Under the pieces are notes generated by a model. The model ran no database searches, was not told the origin of the DNA, and saw only the letters and a program-made list of their open reading frames with translations. DNA of 38,266 nucleotides from Clostridium tarantellae (lineage in GTDB: Bacteria > Bacillota > Clostridia > Clostridiales > Clostridiaceae): contig NZ_WHJC01000006.1 in the NCBI RefSeq assembly GCF_009295725.1, forward strand, positions 1 to 38,266, written 5' to 3'. Of the stretch, positions 1-7,452 are shown in pieces. Every line of letters starts with the position of its first letter. Position 1 is the stretch's first letter. Position numbers and translations under genes: made by a program.

Positions 1-2297
1 CAAATTGCCATAATTATAAAAATACTATAGAAATAAATTTATTTACTAAAAATGATTTAAATAAAGAATTAAATATAAAAATAACTGAGAAAAATGATTT
101 AAATAAACTTATTAATAATAATATAAATGAAAAAAGTATAATTGAAAAAAAAATTTTGCATGTTGAAAATCAATTATCAAAAATTACTGGTGAATTACAT
201 AGATTAGAAGCAAATAAAGATATGTTAATTAAACTTGAAAATCAATATGAAGGATATAACATGTCTGTTAGAAAAATTATGGAATCTATAGAAGCTGGTA
301 AAGTAAATATAAAAAAAGAAGATTGTACTCTTTTAGGAGAGGTAATAAAAGCTAATAAAGGATATGAAAGAGCTATAGAAATTTCATTAGGATTAACTAT
401 TTCTAATGTTATTACGCAGAATGATAAAATTGCTAAAATATTGATAGATTATTTAAAAAAATATAAAATAGGAAGAGCAACTTTTTTACCATTATCTATT
501 ATTAAAGGAAGAAAGTTAGAGGTTGCTAAAGTAATAAATGAACAAACAGGATTTCTTGGAATTGCTTCTGATTTAATAAGCTATGAAGAAAAATATGATA
601 ATATAATTAATTATATATTAGGTAAAACAATAATTTGTGACAATATTGACAATGCTTTAATTTTAGCTAAAAAAATAAATTATAAATATAAAATTGTAAC
701 TTTAGCTGGAGAAGTTGTAAATTCAGGAGGGGCATTAACTGGTGGAGTTATACAACAAAAAAATATGGGTGTTATTTCAAGAAAAGCTGAAGTTGAAAGC
801 TTAACAAAAAAAGTTGTTAGTATAAATTTAGAAAAAAATAATATAGTAAATTTTTTAAATACTTTATATAAAGGTAAAAAAATATTAGAATGTGAAAAAG
901 AAAAATTAACAGAAAAAGTATATAAAAATAATTTGCTTACAGTAGATATAAATAATAAAATTAAGTCAATAGAAAATGATATTATAAAAATAAAAAAAGA
1001 TAGTGAAAAATTGCAAGGTCAGTTAAAAAATTATAATAAAAAATCTAAAGAAAATTATGAACAAATAAATTTTATAGAAAAAAAAATAAAAGAACTTGAA
1101 AATAAAGATATTAAAAATAAAGAAGAAGTAAAAGAATTAGAGTTAATAACAAAAGAATTAAGTTATAAACTTAATAAAATAAAAGAAAATAATGTGGATT
1201 TTAAAATTAAAAAGGCCAAAACTCATGAAATTATAGAAAACAAAGAAAAAGATATAAAAAGAGTTTTAGTTGAGGAAAGATTATTACAAAAAAAAATAAT
1301 AGAACTAGAAAAAGAGATTTTAAAAAATGAAGAAAATGAAAAAGAAAGTTATGATTCCATAGAAAATAACAAAAATTTTATAGAGAAAGAAAAGATTAAT
1401 TTAATATTATTAGAAGAAAAAGCTAAAGAATATGATATAAAAAAAATTAATATAAAAGAAAAATTAAATAGTTTAGAATCTTCTTTAGAAATATTAACTG
1501 TGGAAATTGCTAAAAAAGATAATGAAATTCATAAAAATGAAATTATATACACTAAACAAGATAATGAAAAAAATAATTATTATTTAAGGTTAAAAGAGGA
1601 ATTTAACACTACATTTGAAGAGGAAGTTAAAAATTATAAATCTATTGATAGTATTGAAATGTATAAGAATAAAATAAACAAGTTAAAATTAAAAATTTCT
1701 TCATTGGGTTCTGTAAATGTTAATGCTATAGATGAATTTAAAGAAATTTCTTCAAAATATAAATTTATAACAACTGAAAAAGATGATTTAGAAAAATCAC
1801 AAGAACAACTTATTAATGTTATTGAAGAAATGACTTCTAAAATGAAAGTATTTTTTAGACAGAATTTTAATATTTTAAATAAATATTTTGATGAAACTTT
1901 TAAAGAATTATTTAAAGGAGGAAATGCTAAACTTATATTACAAGAGGGTGATGAACTTCTTGGAAATATAGAAATAAAAGTTCAACCTCCTGGAAAAAAA
2001 GTTCAGAATATCAATCTTATGTCAGGAGGCGAAAAAGTATTATCAGCAATTGCTATATTATTTGCTATTTTAAAGATGAAACCAACACCATTTTGTATAT
2101 TAGATGAAATAGAAGCTGCATTAGATGATTCAAATGTAGGCAGATATGCTGAATTTTTAAAAAAGTTTTCAAGTAAAATACAATTTATAGTTATAACTCA
2201 TAGAAAAGGAACTATGGAAGTAGCAGATATAATGTATGGAGTTACAATGGAAGAAAAGGGAGTTTCTAAATTAGTGTCTGTAGATTTAGTTAAATAA
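1..2297 (+). CDS. smc: SMC chromosome segregation ATPase, C-terminal part (5' truncated by window edge)
   Basis: The frame is open from position 3 with no stop, so the gene enters from outside the window. About 764 residues are present, against roughly 1,180 for a whole SMC. What remains is the distal first coiled coil, the hinge (about 300-760, with GGALTGG at 726-746), the long Lys/Glu/Asn-rich second coiled coil (about 800-1650) and the C-terminal ATPase half. That half carries the signature motif LMSGGE at 2016-2033, Walker B FCILDE at 2091-2108 and the D-loop region after it. Walker A lies in the missing N-terminal half. SMC dimers with ScpAB load onto DNA and extrude loops to compact and separate chromosomes. 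It is followed 17 nt later by ftsY, the usual clostridial and Bacillus neighbour. The TTG at 156 is an internal Leu codon, not a start. Confidence 0.97.
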   Translation, partial: NCHNYKNTIEINLFTKNDLNKELNIKITEKNDLNKLINNNINEKSIIEKKILHVENQLSKITGELHRLEANKDMLIKLENQYEGYNMSVRKIMESIEAGKVNIKKEDCTLLGEVIKANKGYERAIEISLGLTISNVITQNDKIAKILIDYLKKYKIGRATFLPLSIIKGRKLEVAKVINEQTGFLGIASDLISYEEKYDNIINYILGKTIICDNIDNALILAKKINYKYKIVTLAGEVVNSGGALTGGVIQQKNMGVISRKAEVESLTKKVVSINLEKNNIVNFLNTLYKGKKILECEKEKLTEKVYKNNLLTVDINNKIKSIENDIIKIKKDSEKLQGQLKNYNKKSKENYEQINFIEKKIKELENKDIKNKEEVKELELITKELSYKLNKIKENNVDFKIKKAKTHEIIENKEKDIKRVLVEERLLQKKIIELEKEILKNEENEKESYDSIENNKNFIEKEKINLILLEEKAKEYDIKKINIKEKLNSLESSLEILTVEIAKKDNEIHKNEIIYTKQDNEKNNYYLRLKEEFNTTFEEEVKNYKSIDSIEMYKNKINKLKLKISSLGSVNVNAIDEFKEISSKYKFITTEKDDLEKSQEQLINVIEEMTSKMKVFFRQNFNILNKYFDETFKELFKGGNAKLILQEGDELLGNIEIKVQPPGKKVQNINLMSGGEKVLSAIAILFAILKMKPTPFCILDEIEAALDDSNVGRYAEFLKKFSSKIQFIVITHRKGTMEVADIMYGVTMEEKGVSKLVSVDLVK

Positions 2298-2314
2298 AGA
2301 AAGGAATTAATATT

Positions 2315-3226
2315 ATGTTTGGTAAATTTTTTGATAAATTAAAAACAGGGTTAACAAAAACAAGAGATAATTTAACAGATAAAATAAATGAGGTTTTAAA
2401 AATAGCAATAACAATAGATGATGATCTATATGATGAATTAGAAGAAATATTAATAACATCAGATATTGGTATGGATACTACTTTAGAAATAATAGAAAGA
2501 TTAAAAGAAAAGATAAGAAAAGAAAAAATAAATGATGTATCTGAAGTAAAACCAGCATTAAAAAAAGTTATAAGTGAGATGCTATTAGAAGGAGATTATG
2601 AGGATGAATCTACTGATGGTAAAAAAGTTATTCTTGTAATTGGAGTTAATGGTGTTGGAAAAACTACATCTATTGGAAAGCTAGCAGCAAAATCAAAAAA
2701 TGAAGGAAAAAAAGTTTTATTAGCAGCAGCTGATACATTTAGGGCAGCTGCAATAGATCAGTTAGATGTTTGGAGTAAAAGAGCTAATGTAGATATAATA
2801 AAACATAAAGAAGGATCTGATCCAGCAGCAGTTGTTTTTGATGCAGTTCAGGCATCTAAGGCAAGAAAAATTGATTTGTTAATATGTGATACAGCAGGTA
2901 GACTTCATAACAAAAAGAATTTAATGGATGAATTAGCTAAAATAAATAGAATAATAGATAGAGAATTAAATGGAATTAGTAAAGAAACCTTACTAGTTTT
3001 AGATGCAACAACAGGTCAAAATGCAGTTATTCAGGCTAAGCAATTTATGGAGGCTTGTCCTATAGATGGAATAATATTAACTAAATTAGATGGTACTGCT
3101 AAAGGTGGGGTTGTAATATCTATTAAAAACTCATTAAATATACCTGTTAAATATATAGGTGTAGGCGAGGGTGTAGAGGATTTACAAAAGTTTAATGCTG
3201 AAGAATTTGCAGAAGCATTATTGTAA
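2315..3226 (+). CDS. ftsY: Signal recognition particle receptor FtsY
   Basis: This is the GTPase receptor that docks the SRP-ribosome complex at the membrane and hands nascent chains to the Sec translocon. The protein has 303 residues: a helical N domain (about 1-90) and a G domain with GVNGVGKTT at 110-118, DTFRAAA at 140-146, DTAGR at 192-196 and TKLDG at 256-260. The acidic A domain of enterobacterial FtsY is absent, leaving only a short amphipathic N terminus (MFGKFFDKLK) that could touch the membrane, as in many Firmicutes. The start is an ATG behind AAAGGA with a 9-nt spacer. It follows smc by 17 nt and is probably co-transcribed with it. The partner Ffh is encoded just downstream (3671-5026). 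Confidence 0.97.
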   Translation: MFGKFFDKLKTGLTKTRDNLTDKINEVLKIAITIDDDLYDELEEILITSDIGMDTTLEIIERLKEKIRKEKINDVSEVKPALKKVISEMLLEGDYEDESTDGKKVILVIGVNGVGKTTSIGKLAAKSKNEGKKVLLAAADTFRAAAIDQLDVWSKRANVDIIKHKEGSDPAAVVFDAVQASKARKIDLLICDTAGRLHNKKNLMDELAKINRIIDRELNGISKETLLVLDATTGQNAVIQAKQFMEACPIDGIILTKLDGTAKGGVVISIKNSLNIPVKYIGVGEGVEDLQKFNAEEFAEALL

Positions 3227-3252
3227 TTTTAAATAATTTTTAAAATTATAAA

Positions 3253-3278
3253 GGTGTTAAGTAAAAATACTTGACACC
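3253..3278 (+). other. 11-bp hairpin downstream of ftsY, overlapping the ylxM -35 box
   Basis: The arm GGTGTTAAGTA (3253-3263) pairs with TACTTGACACC (3268-3278) across an AAAA loop, giving 11 pairs with one G-T wobble. The nearest T run (3287-3291) is about 9 nt past the stem, so it is at best a weak intrinsic terminator for smc-ftsY. The right arm contains the TTGACA of the ylxM promoter, so it could instead be an operator. Confidence 0.6.
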
Positions 3279-3299
3279 ATAATATATTTTTGATATTAT
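3271..3299 (+). promoter_or_regulatory. Sigma-A type promoter of ylxM-ffh
   Basis: TTGACA (3271-3276), a 17-nt spacer and TATTAT (3294-3299) form a near-consensus housekeeping promoter. Transcription would start near 3306, leaving a leader of only about 18 nt before the ylxM ATG with its AAGGTGG site at 3313-3319. Confidence 0.8.
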
Positions 3300-3323
3300 C
3301 TATTTTGTGAGCAAGGTGGTTAT

Positions 3324-3659
3324 ATGGAAGATAGATTTGAGATATCAATTTTATTAGATTATTATGATTCATTATTAACAGATAAACAACGTAACATAAT
3401 GAGTCTTTACTACAATGATGACTTATCCTTAGCAGAAATTGCTGAGTTAAATAATACAAGCAGACAGGCAATATATGATTTAATTAAGAGATGTTATAAA
3501 CAATTGGTTATTTATGAAGAAAAACTTCAATTATTAAAAAAGACTGTTATAAGAATGGAAATGAAAGATGAACTTATAAAGCTTTTAGATAATGCTTATT
3601 TAAATAAAGATTTAATAAATCATATAAATAAAAATATAGAAGAAATTATAAACGCTTAG
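3324..3659 (+). CDS. ylxM: YlxM/p13-like DNA-binding protein associated with the SRP operon
   Basis: The protein has 111 residues and belongs to the UPF0122/YlxM family. Residues about 19-60 (LTDKQRNIMSLYY...LSLAEIAELNNTSRQAIYDLIKR) form a sigma-70 region-4-like helix-turn-helix. The rest is a Lys/Glu-rich helical tail. In Firmicutes ylxM sits directly before ffh, and streptococcal YlxM has been reported to interact with SRP components and modulate the pathway. A DNA target is not established, so a regulatory role here is inference. It has its own promoter (3271-3299), and ffh starts 11 nt after its stop, so the two form one unit. The AAGGTGG ribosome binding site lies only 4 nt from the ATG, a short spacer. 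Confidence 0.9.
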   Translation: MEDRFEISILLDYYDSLLTDKQRNIMSLYYNDDLSLAEIAELNNTSRQAIYDLIKRCYKQLVIYEEKLQLLKKTVIRMEMKDELIKLLDNAYLNKDLINHINKNIEEIINA

Positions 3660-3670
3660 GAGGGTTAGAC

Positions 3671-5026
3671 ATGGCTTTTGATGGGTTAGCATCAAGATTA
3701 CAAGATGCTCTTAAAAAATTAAAAGGCAAAGGAAAGCTTACAGAAAAAGATATAAAAGAAGCCATGAGAGAAGTTAAGCTTGCACTTTTAGAAGCTGATG
3801 TTAATTATAAAGTTGTAAAACAATTTGTAGCAAGTGTTAGTGGAAAATGTGTTGGTGAGGAAGTATTAGGAAGCTTAACGCCAGGGCAACAGGTTATAAA
3901 AATAGTAAATGAAGAACTAACTAATTTAATGGGAATTTCTGAAAGTAAGTTAAATTATTCAGATAATGGACCTACGGTCTTTATGTTAGTAGGACTTCAA
4001 GGTGCTGGTAAAACCACAATGGCAGGGAAACTTGCATTACATTTAAGAAAAAAAAATAAGAAACCTCTTTTGGTTGCTTGTGATATATATAGACCTGCAG
4101 CTATAAAACAATTAGAAGTTGTAGGAAAGCAAATAGATATACCGGTATTCTCTTTAGGAGATAAGGTTAAAGCAGTAGATATTGCTAAAGCTGGTATACA
4201 ACATGCAAAAGATAATGGTAATAATATAGTTATAATAGATACAGCAGGAAGACTTCATATTGATGAAGAATTAATGCAAGAATTAAAAGATGTAAAAGAT
4301 GTAGCTAAACCAAGTGAAATTCTTTTAGTAGTAGACTCTATGACAGGTCAAGATGCTGTTAATGTAGCAGAAACATTTAATAATTCATTAGATATAACAG
4401 GAGTTATATTAACTAAGCTTGATGGTGATACTAGAGGTGGAGCTGCACTATCTATAAGACATATTACACAGAAGCCTATTAAATTTGCAGGTGTAGGAGA
4501 AAAGATGAGTGACATCGAAGTATTCCATCCTGATAGAATGGCTTCAAGAATTTTAGGCATGGGTGATGTTTTATCTTTAATTGAAAAGGCTCAACAAGCT
4601 ATAGATGAAGAAGAAGCATTAAAGTTAAGTGAAAAGATGATGAATCAGGAATTTAACTATGATGATTACCTAAATGCTATGGAACAGATGAAAAAATTAG
4701 GACCTATAAGTAAGCTTATAGAAATGATTCCAGGAGTAAATGCAAAGGAATTAGAAGGATTAGATTTAGCTTCAGGAGAAAAGCAAATGGCTAAAATGAA
4801 AGCTATAATTCAATCTATGACTGCTAAAGAAAGAAAAAATCCTTCTTTAGTATCTGGTTCAAGTTCAAGAAAAAGAAGAATAGCTAAAGGTTCTGGAAGT
4901 ACTATTCAAGAAATAAATAAGCTTGTTAAAGGTTATGAAATGATGAAAAAACAAATGAAACAAATGAAGTCATTTCAAAAGAATGCTAAAAAAGGATTGT
5001 TTAAGAAACTTCCTTTTATGAAATAA
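3671..5026 (+). CDS. ffh: Signal recognition particle protein Ffh (SRP54 homologue)
   Basis: Ffh binds 4.5S/6S SRP RNA and signal sequences emerging from ribosomes, then docks with FtsY at the membrane. The length of 451 residues is normal. The N domain spans about 1-90. The G domain has GLQGAGKTT at 108-116, DIYRPAA at 138-144, DTAGR at 190-194 and TKLDGD at 248-253. The M domain (about 300-440) is methionine-rich and basic, including MMKKQMKQMKSF near the C terminus and the RNA-binding SGSS-RKRRIAKGSG region near 395-411. The start is an ATG after AGGAGGG. It is followed by rpsP with 33 nt between and no terminator, so S16 is likely read from the same message. Confidence 0.98.
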   Translation: MAFDGLASRLQDALKKLKGKGKLTEKDIKEAMREVKLALLEADVNYKVVKQFVASVSGKCVGEEVLGSLTPGQQVIKIVNEELTNLMGISESKLNYSDNGPTVFMLVGLQGAGKTTMAGKLALHLRKKNKKPLLVACDIYRPAAIKQLEVVGKQIDIPVFSLGDKVKAVDIAKAGIQHAKDNGNNIVIIDTAGRLHIDEELMQELKDVKDVAKPSEILLVVDSMTGQDAVNVAETFNNSLDITGVILTKLDGDTRGGAALSIRHITQKPIKFAGVGEKMSDIEVFHPDRMASRILGMGDVLSLIEKAQQAIDEEEALKLSEKMMNQEFNYDDYLNAMEQMKKLGPISKLIEMIPGVNAKELEGLDLASGEKQMAKMKAIIQSMTAKERKNPSLVSGSSSRKRRIAKGSGSTIQEINKLVKGYEMMKKQMKQMKSFQKNAKKGLFKKLPFMK

Positions 5027-5059
5027 TAATATTTTACACTTTGAAGGAGGTGAAATTAC

Positions 5060-5305
5060 ATGGCAGTTAAAATAAGATTAAGAAGAATGGGTGCTAAGAA
5101 AGCTCCTTTCTACAGAGTTGTTATTGCTGATTCAAGATGTCCAAGAGACGGAAGATTCATCGAAGAGATTGGATATTACAATCCAGTTGCTAAGCCAGAA
5201 GCTGAAGTTAAAATAGATGCTGATAAGGCTGCACAATGGTTACAAAACGGAGCTCAACCAACTGATATAGTTAAAAAGCTTTTCGTTAAGGCTGGAATAA
5301 AGTAA
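5060..5305 (+). CDS. rpsP: 30S ribosomal protein bS16
   Basis: S16 is a small primary-tier protein that binds 16S rRNA and stabilises the body of the 30S subunit during assembly. The 81-residue product has the family's diagnostic N terminus ([25 protein letters not shown]) and the following [14 protein letters not shown] segment. It has a strong AAGGAGGTG site 9 nt upstream of the ATG. Its codon usage is visibly biased (TTC, AAG, CCA) compared with the neighbours, as expected for a highly expressed ribosomal gene. It lies between ffh and khpA, the standard Firmicutes order. Confidence 0.98.
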   Translation: MAVKIRLRRMGAKKAPFYRVVIADSRCPRDGRFIEEIGYYNPVAKPEAEVKIDADKAAQWLQNGAQPTDIVKKLFVKAGIK

Positions 5306-5312
5306 TTTTCCT

Positions 5313-5347
5313 AGGAGGTGAATCTGCTTACATAGCAGAGTAATATG
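5313..5347 (+). promoter_or_regulatory. Hairpin between the Shine-Dalgarno site and the start codon of khpA
   Basis: AGGAGGTG (5313-5320) is the only Shine-Dalgarno sequence before khpA, yet the ATG is at 5345, leaving a 24-nt linear gap. TCTGCT (5323-5328) and AGCAGA (5334-5339) form a perfect 6-bp stem with a TACAT loop. Folding leaves 7 unpaired nt between site and ATG, which is near optimal. An in-frame TAG at 5333-5335, inside the hairpin, rules out any start further upstream. Confidence 0.75.
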
Positions 5348-5572
5348 AAAGAGTTAGTAGAATTAATTGCTAAATCACTAGTAGATAATCCTGATGAAGT
5401 TCATGTAAATGAGGTTTCAGGTGAGCAGTCAATCATATTAGAACTAAAAGTATCTCCAGAAGATATGGGAAAAGTTATTGGAAAGCAAGGCAGAATTGCT
5501 AAAGCTGTAAGAACAGTTGTAAAAGCAGCTGCCCTTAAGGAAAATAAAAGAGTTGTAGTTGAAATCATTTAG
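5345..5572 (+). CDS. khpA: KH-domain RNA-binding protein KhpA
   Basis: This 75-residue protein is a single type II KH domain with the RNA-contacting GxxG loop GKQG at residues 46-49, followed by the helix RIAKAVRTVVKAA. KhpA (YlqC, UPF0109) works as a homodimer or with KhpB/Jag as an RNA chaperone. In streptococci and clostridia the pair influences cell division and many transcripts. The gene lies 39 nt after rpsP and is closed by a terminator at 5575-5600. The start is fixed by an in-frame stop 12 nt upstream, and the protein begins with the family's MKELVELIAKSLVDNP pattern. The ribosome binding site is unusually distant and separated by a hairpin (see 5313-5347). Confidence 0.96.
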   Translation: MKELVELIAKSLVDNPDEVHVNEVSGEQSIILELKVSPEDMGKVIGKQGRIAKAVRTVVKAAALKENKRVVVEII

Positions 5573-5574
5573 TT

Positions 5575-5600
5575 AAGAGTTAGGGATACCTAACTCTTTT
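5575..5600 (+). terminator. Intrinsic terminator after khpA
   Basis: AAGAGTTAGG (5575-5584) pairs perfectly with CCTAACTCTT (5589-5598) around a GATA tetraloop, ending in TTTT. It overlaps the khpA end by no bases and separates ffh-rpsP-khpA from rimM-trmD. The U-run is short (interrupted by CG), so read-through is plausible. No convincing -35/-10 pair for rimM was found after it, although a TATAAT is present at 5606-5611. Confidence 0.8.
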
Positions 5601-5637
5601 CGTTATATAATAATATTAAATAAGAGGTGAAGTTAAT

Positions 5638-6141
5638 ATGCGTGAATTTTTAAGAGTTGGTCAAATAGTAAATACTCATGGCGTTAAAGGGGAGGTAAAG
5701 GTTTTACCTTTAACAGATGATATGTATAGATTTGATGATTTAGAATATGTAATGATAAATGGAAAAAAGGTAAATATTGAAAGTGTTAAATATTTGAAAG
5801 ATAAAGTTATATTAAAATTAGAAGGCGTTAATACAATGAATGAAGCGGAAAAATTAAAATTTAAGCAATATTATTTAGAGATTTCTAGAGATCAAGCAGT
5901 AGAATTGCCAGAGGATTCATATTTTATAGCAGATCTTAAAGGCTGTAAAGTAATAGATACTAATAATTTTGAATATGGAACAATAAAAGATGTTATACAA
6001 ACTCCTGCTAATGATGTTTATTGGGTAAAAGGAGAAAAGGAAATATTAATACCTGTTTTAAAAGAAATAGTTTTAGATATAAATATAGAAGATGGATTAA
6101 TAACAATAAAACCTTCTGGAGAATGGCAAGATGAAGATTAA
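5638..6141 (+). CDS. rimM: 16S rRNA processing / 30S maturation factor RimM
   Basis: RimM binds S19 and the 3' domain of pre-16S rRNA and promotes late maturation of the 30S head. The 167-residue protein has the normal two-domain layout. The N-terminal RimM beta-barrel starts [23 protein letters not shown] (residues 4-26). The C-terminal PRC-barrel (about 90-165) has [11 protein letters not shown] and the [20 protein letters not shown] segment. The ATG follows an AAGAGGTG site. Its last 11 nt overlap the start of trmD, implying translational coupling. The rpsP...rimM-trmD-rplS group is conserved across bacteria. Confidence 0.97.
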   Translation: MREFLRVGQIVNTHGVKGEVKVLPLTDDMYRFDDLEYVMINGKKVNIESVKYLKDKVILKLEGVNTMNEAEKLKFKQYYLEISRDQAVELPEDSYFIADLKGCKVIDTNNFEYGTIKDVIQTPANDVYWVKGEKEILIPVLKEIVLDINIEDGLITIKPSGEWQDED

Positions 6142-6841
6142 TATATTAACTCTTTTTCCTAATATGTTTGATATATTTAATCATAGTATTTTGGGGAAAG
6201 CACAAAATAATAATTTATTAAATATAGAAGCAATAAATATAAGAGATTATACTAAAAGCAAACATAAAAAAGTTGATGATTATCCTTATGGTGGTGGTGC
6301 TGGTATGGTTATAGCGGCTCAACCTATAGTAGATGCCATTAAAGCTACAAAAAAAATTAATACTGGGAAAGTTATATTTTTAGGACCAAGAGGAAAAACC
6401 TTCAATCAATCCATAGCAAAAGAATTAGCAAATGAAAAAGAATTAATATTTGTATGTGGCCATTATGAAGGTATTGATGAAAGAGCATATAAATATTTTG
6501 ATATGGAAATTTCTTTAGGTGATTTTGTACTTACAGGAGGAGAAATGGCATGTATACCTATAGTAGATAGTATCTGTAGGCTAGTTCCTGGAGTTCTTGG
6601 AAAAGAAGAAAGTTTTCAAGATGAGAGTTTCTATCAGGGAACATTAGAGTATCCTCAGTATACAAGACCAGAAATTTTTGAGGAAGAAAGGGTTCCACAA
6701 GTTTTATTGTCAGGTCATCATGAAAATATAAGAAAGTGGAGAAGAGCTAAATCTTTAGAAATAACTAGAGAAAAAAGAGAAGATTTATTTAATAAAATTA
6801 AATTATCAAAAGAAGATAAAAAATTATTGAAATCTACATAA
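6131..6841 (+). CDS. trmD: tRNA (guanine-N1-)-methyltransferase TrmD
   Basis: TrmD methylates G37 of tRNAs with a G at position 36, using S-adenosylmethionine, and so prevents +1 frameshifting. The protein has 236 residues and a SPOUT trefoil-knot fold. Conserved segments are [11 protein letters not shown] (50-60), GPRG (85-88), [10 protein letters not shown] (109-118) and [12 protein letters not shown] (127-138), the knot that binds AdoMet. The C-terminal basic helical domain carries [15 protein letters not shown]. The ATG lies inside the rimM 3' end, with a GGAG site at 6118-6121 in rimM coding sequence. A hairpin terminator follows at 6852-6885. Confidence 0.98.
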   Translation: MKINILTLFPNMFDIFNHSILGKAQNNNLLNIEAINIRDYTKSKHKKVDDYPYGGGAGMVIAAQPIVDAIKATKKINTGKVIFLGPRGKTFNQSIAKELANEKELIFVCGHYEGIDERAYKYFDMEISLGDFVLTGGEMACIPIVDSICRLVPGVLGKEESFQDESFYQGTLEYPQYTRPEIFEEERVPQVLLSGHHENIRKWRRAKSLEITREKREDLFNKIKLSKEDKKLLKST

Positions 6842-6849
6842 AAATAATA

Positions 6850-6878
6850 TTGCTTATTCTAAATAATTATGTTAGAAT
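6850..6878 (+). promoter_or_regulatory. Candidate promoter for rplS, embedded in the trmD terminator
   Basis: TTGCTT (6850-6855), a 17-nt spacer and TAGAAT (6873-6878) resemble a sigma-A promoter. The -10 is good and the -35 weak. Both hexamers lie within the terminator stem. Transcription would begin near 6885 and give a leader of about 75 nt. Confidence 0.45.
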
Positions 6879-6885
6879 AGCTTTT
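6852..6885 (+). terminator. Intrinsic terminator after trmD
   Basis: GC(T)TATTCTAA (6852-6862) pairs with TTAGAATAGC (6872-6881) with one bulged T. A TTTT run follows at 6882-6885. It would limit trmD read-through into rplS. Confidence 0.7.
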
Positions 6886-6961
6886 GTGTTAGTACGGGCG
6901 TTCCTCTGAACGGTAATAGTCCGAATACGAGCGTCAAATAAATTTTGAGGAGGACTACACA
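6886..6961 (+). promoter_or_regulatory. Putative rplS (L19) mRNA leader
   Basis: Three pairings can be drawn. CGTTC (6899-6903) pairs with GAACG (6908-6912) around CTCT. TCAAA pairs with TTTGA around TAAAT immediately before the Shine-Dalgarno site. AGTCC (6918-6922) pairs with GGACT (6952-6956), which abuts and partly covers the GGAGG. This segment is richer in G+C than other spacers here. Firmicutes are known to have an L19-responsive leader (Rfam L19_leader) at this place. Assigning this sequence to that family is inference. Confidence 0.6.
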
Positions 6962-7312
6962 ATGAACGATATAATCAGAGCTATAGAGCAAGAACAAATA
7001 AGACAAGATTTAGTAGAATTTAACGTTGGAGATACAGTTAAAGTTCACGTTAAAATCAAAGAAGGAAACAGAGAAAGAATCCAAGTATTCGAAGGAACTG
7101 TTATAAAAAGACAAAACGGTGGTTTAAGAGAGACTTTCACAGTAAGAAGAGTTGCTTATGGAACAGGTGTTGAAAGAACTTTCCCACTAAATGCTCCAAT
7201 CGTTGATAAGATTGAAGTTGTAAGAAAAGGTAAAGTTAGAAGAGCTAAGTTATTCTACTTAAGAGATAGAGTAGGAAAAGCTGCTAAAGTTAAAGAGTTA
7301 AAAACAAGATAA
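6962..7312 (+). CDS. rplS: 50S ribosomal protein bL19
   Basis: L19 sits at the 30S-50S interface, near the A-site side, and contributes to an intersubunit bridge. The 116-residue protein shows the family hallmarks: [28 protein letters not shown] (about 20-47) and the basic C-terminal [22 protein letters not shown] (about 91-112). The ATG follows GAGGAGGAC. It is flanked upstream by a structured leader and candidate promoter and downstream by a strong terminator, so it looks like a free-standing transcription unit. Its codon choice (AAC, TTC, CAC) is more biased than the neighbours', as for highly expressed genes. Confidence 0.98.
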   Translation: MNDIIRAIEQEQIRQDLVEFNVGDTVKVHVKIKEGNRERIQVFEGTVIKRQNGGLRETFTVRRVAYGTGVERTFPLNAPIVDKIEVVRKGKVRRAKLFYLRDRVGKAAKVKELKTR

Positions 7313-7327
7313 TTTTACACATAAACA

Positions 7328-7353
7328 GGGACTATAATTAGTCCCGTTTTTTT
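7328..7353 (+). terminator. Intrinsic terminator after rplS
   Basis: GGGACTA (7328-7334) pairs with TAGTCCC (7339-7345) around TAAT, then G and seven Ts. This is a textbook strong terminator. rbgA, about 100 nt further on, must have its own promoter. A weak candidate is TTGATT at 7377-7382, but no good -10 lies at the right distance. Confidence 0.92.
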
Positions 7354-7452
7354 ATATTTATATTTATACATAAGTTTTGATTATAAAAGACATTAATATA
7401 CATATAGATTAAAATTTTGATATATGTTTTAAATAAAGGAAGGATGATATAT

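Noticed and set aside
3229-3471. 80-residue minus-strand open frame across the ftsY-ylxM spacer
   Set aside because: It overlaps the ylxM coding sequence and its promoter, has no family resemblance and no ribosome binding site.
5318-5335. Five-codon GTG-to-TAG leader peptide before khpA
   Set aside because: Its GTG is part of the Shine-Dalgarno sequence itself and has no site of its own, so it cannot be efficiently initiated. The hairpin explanation is simpler.
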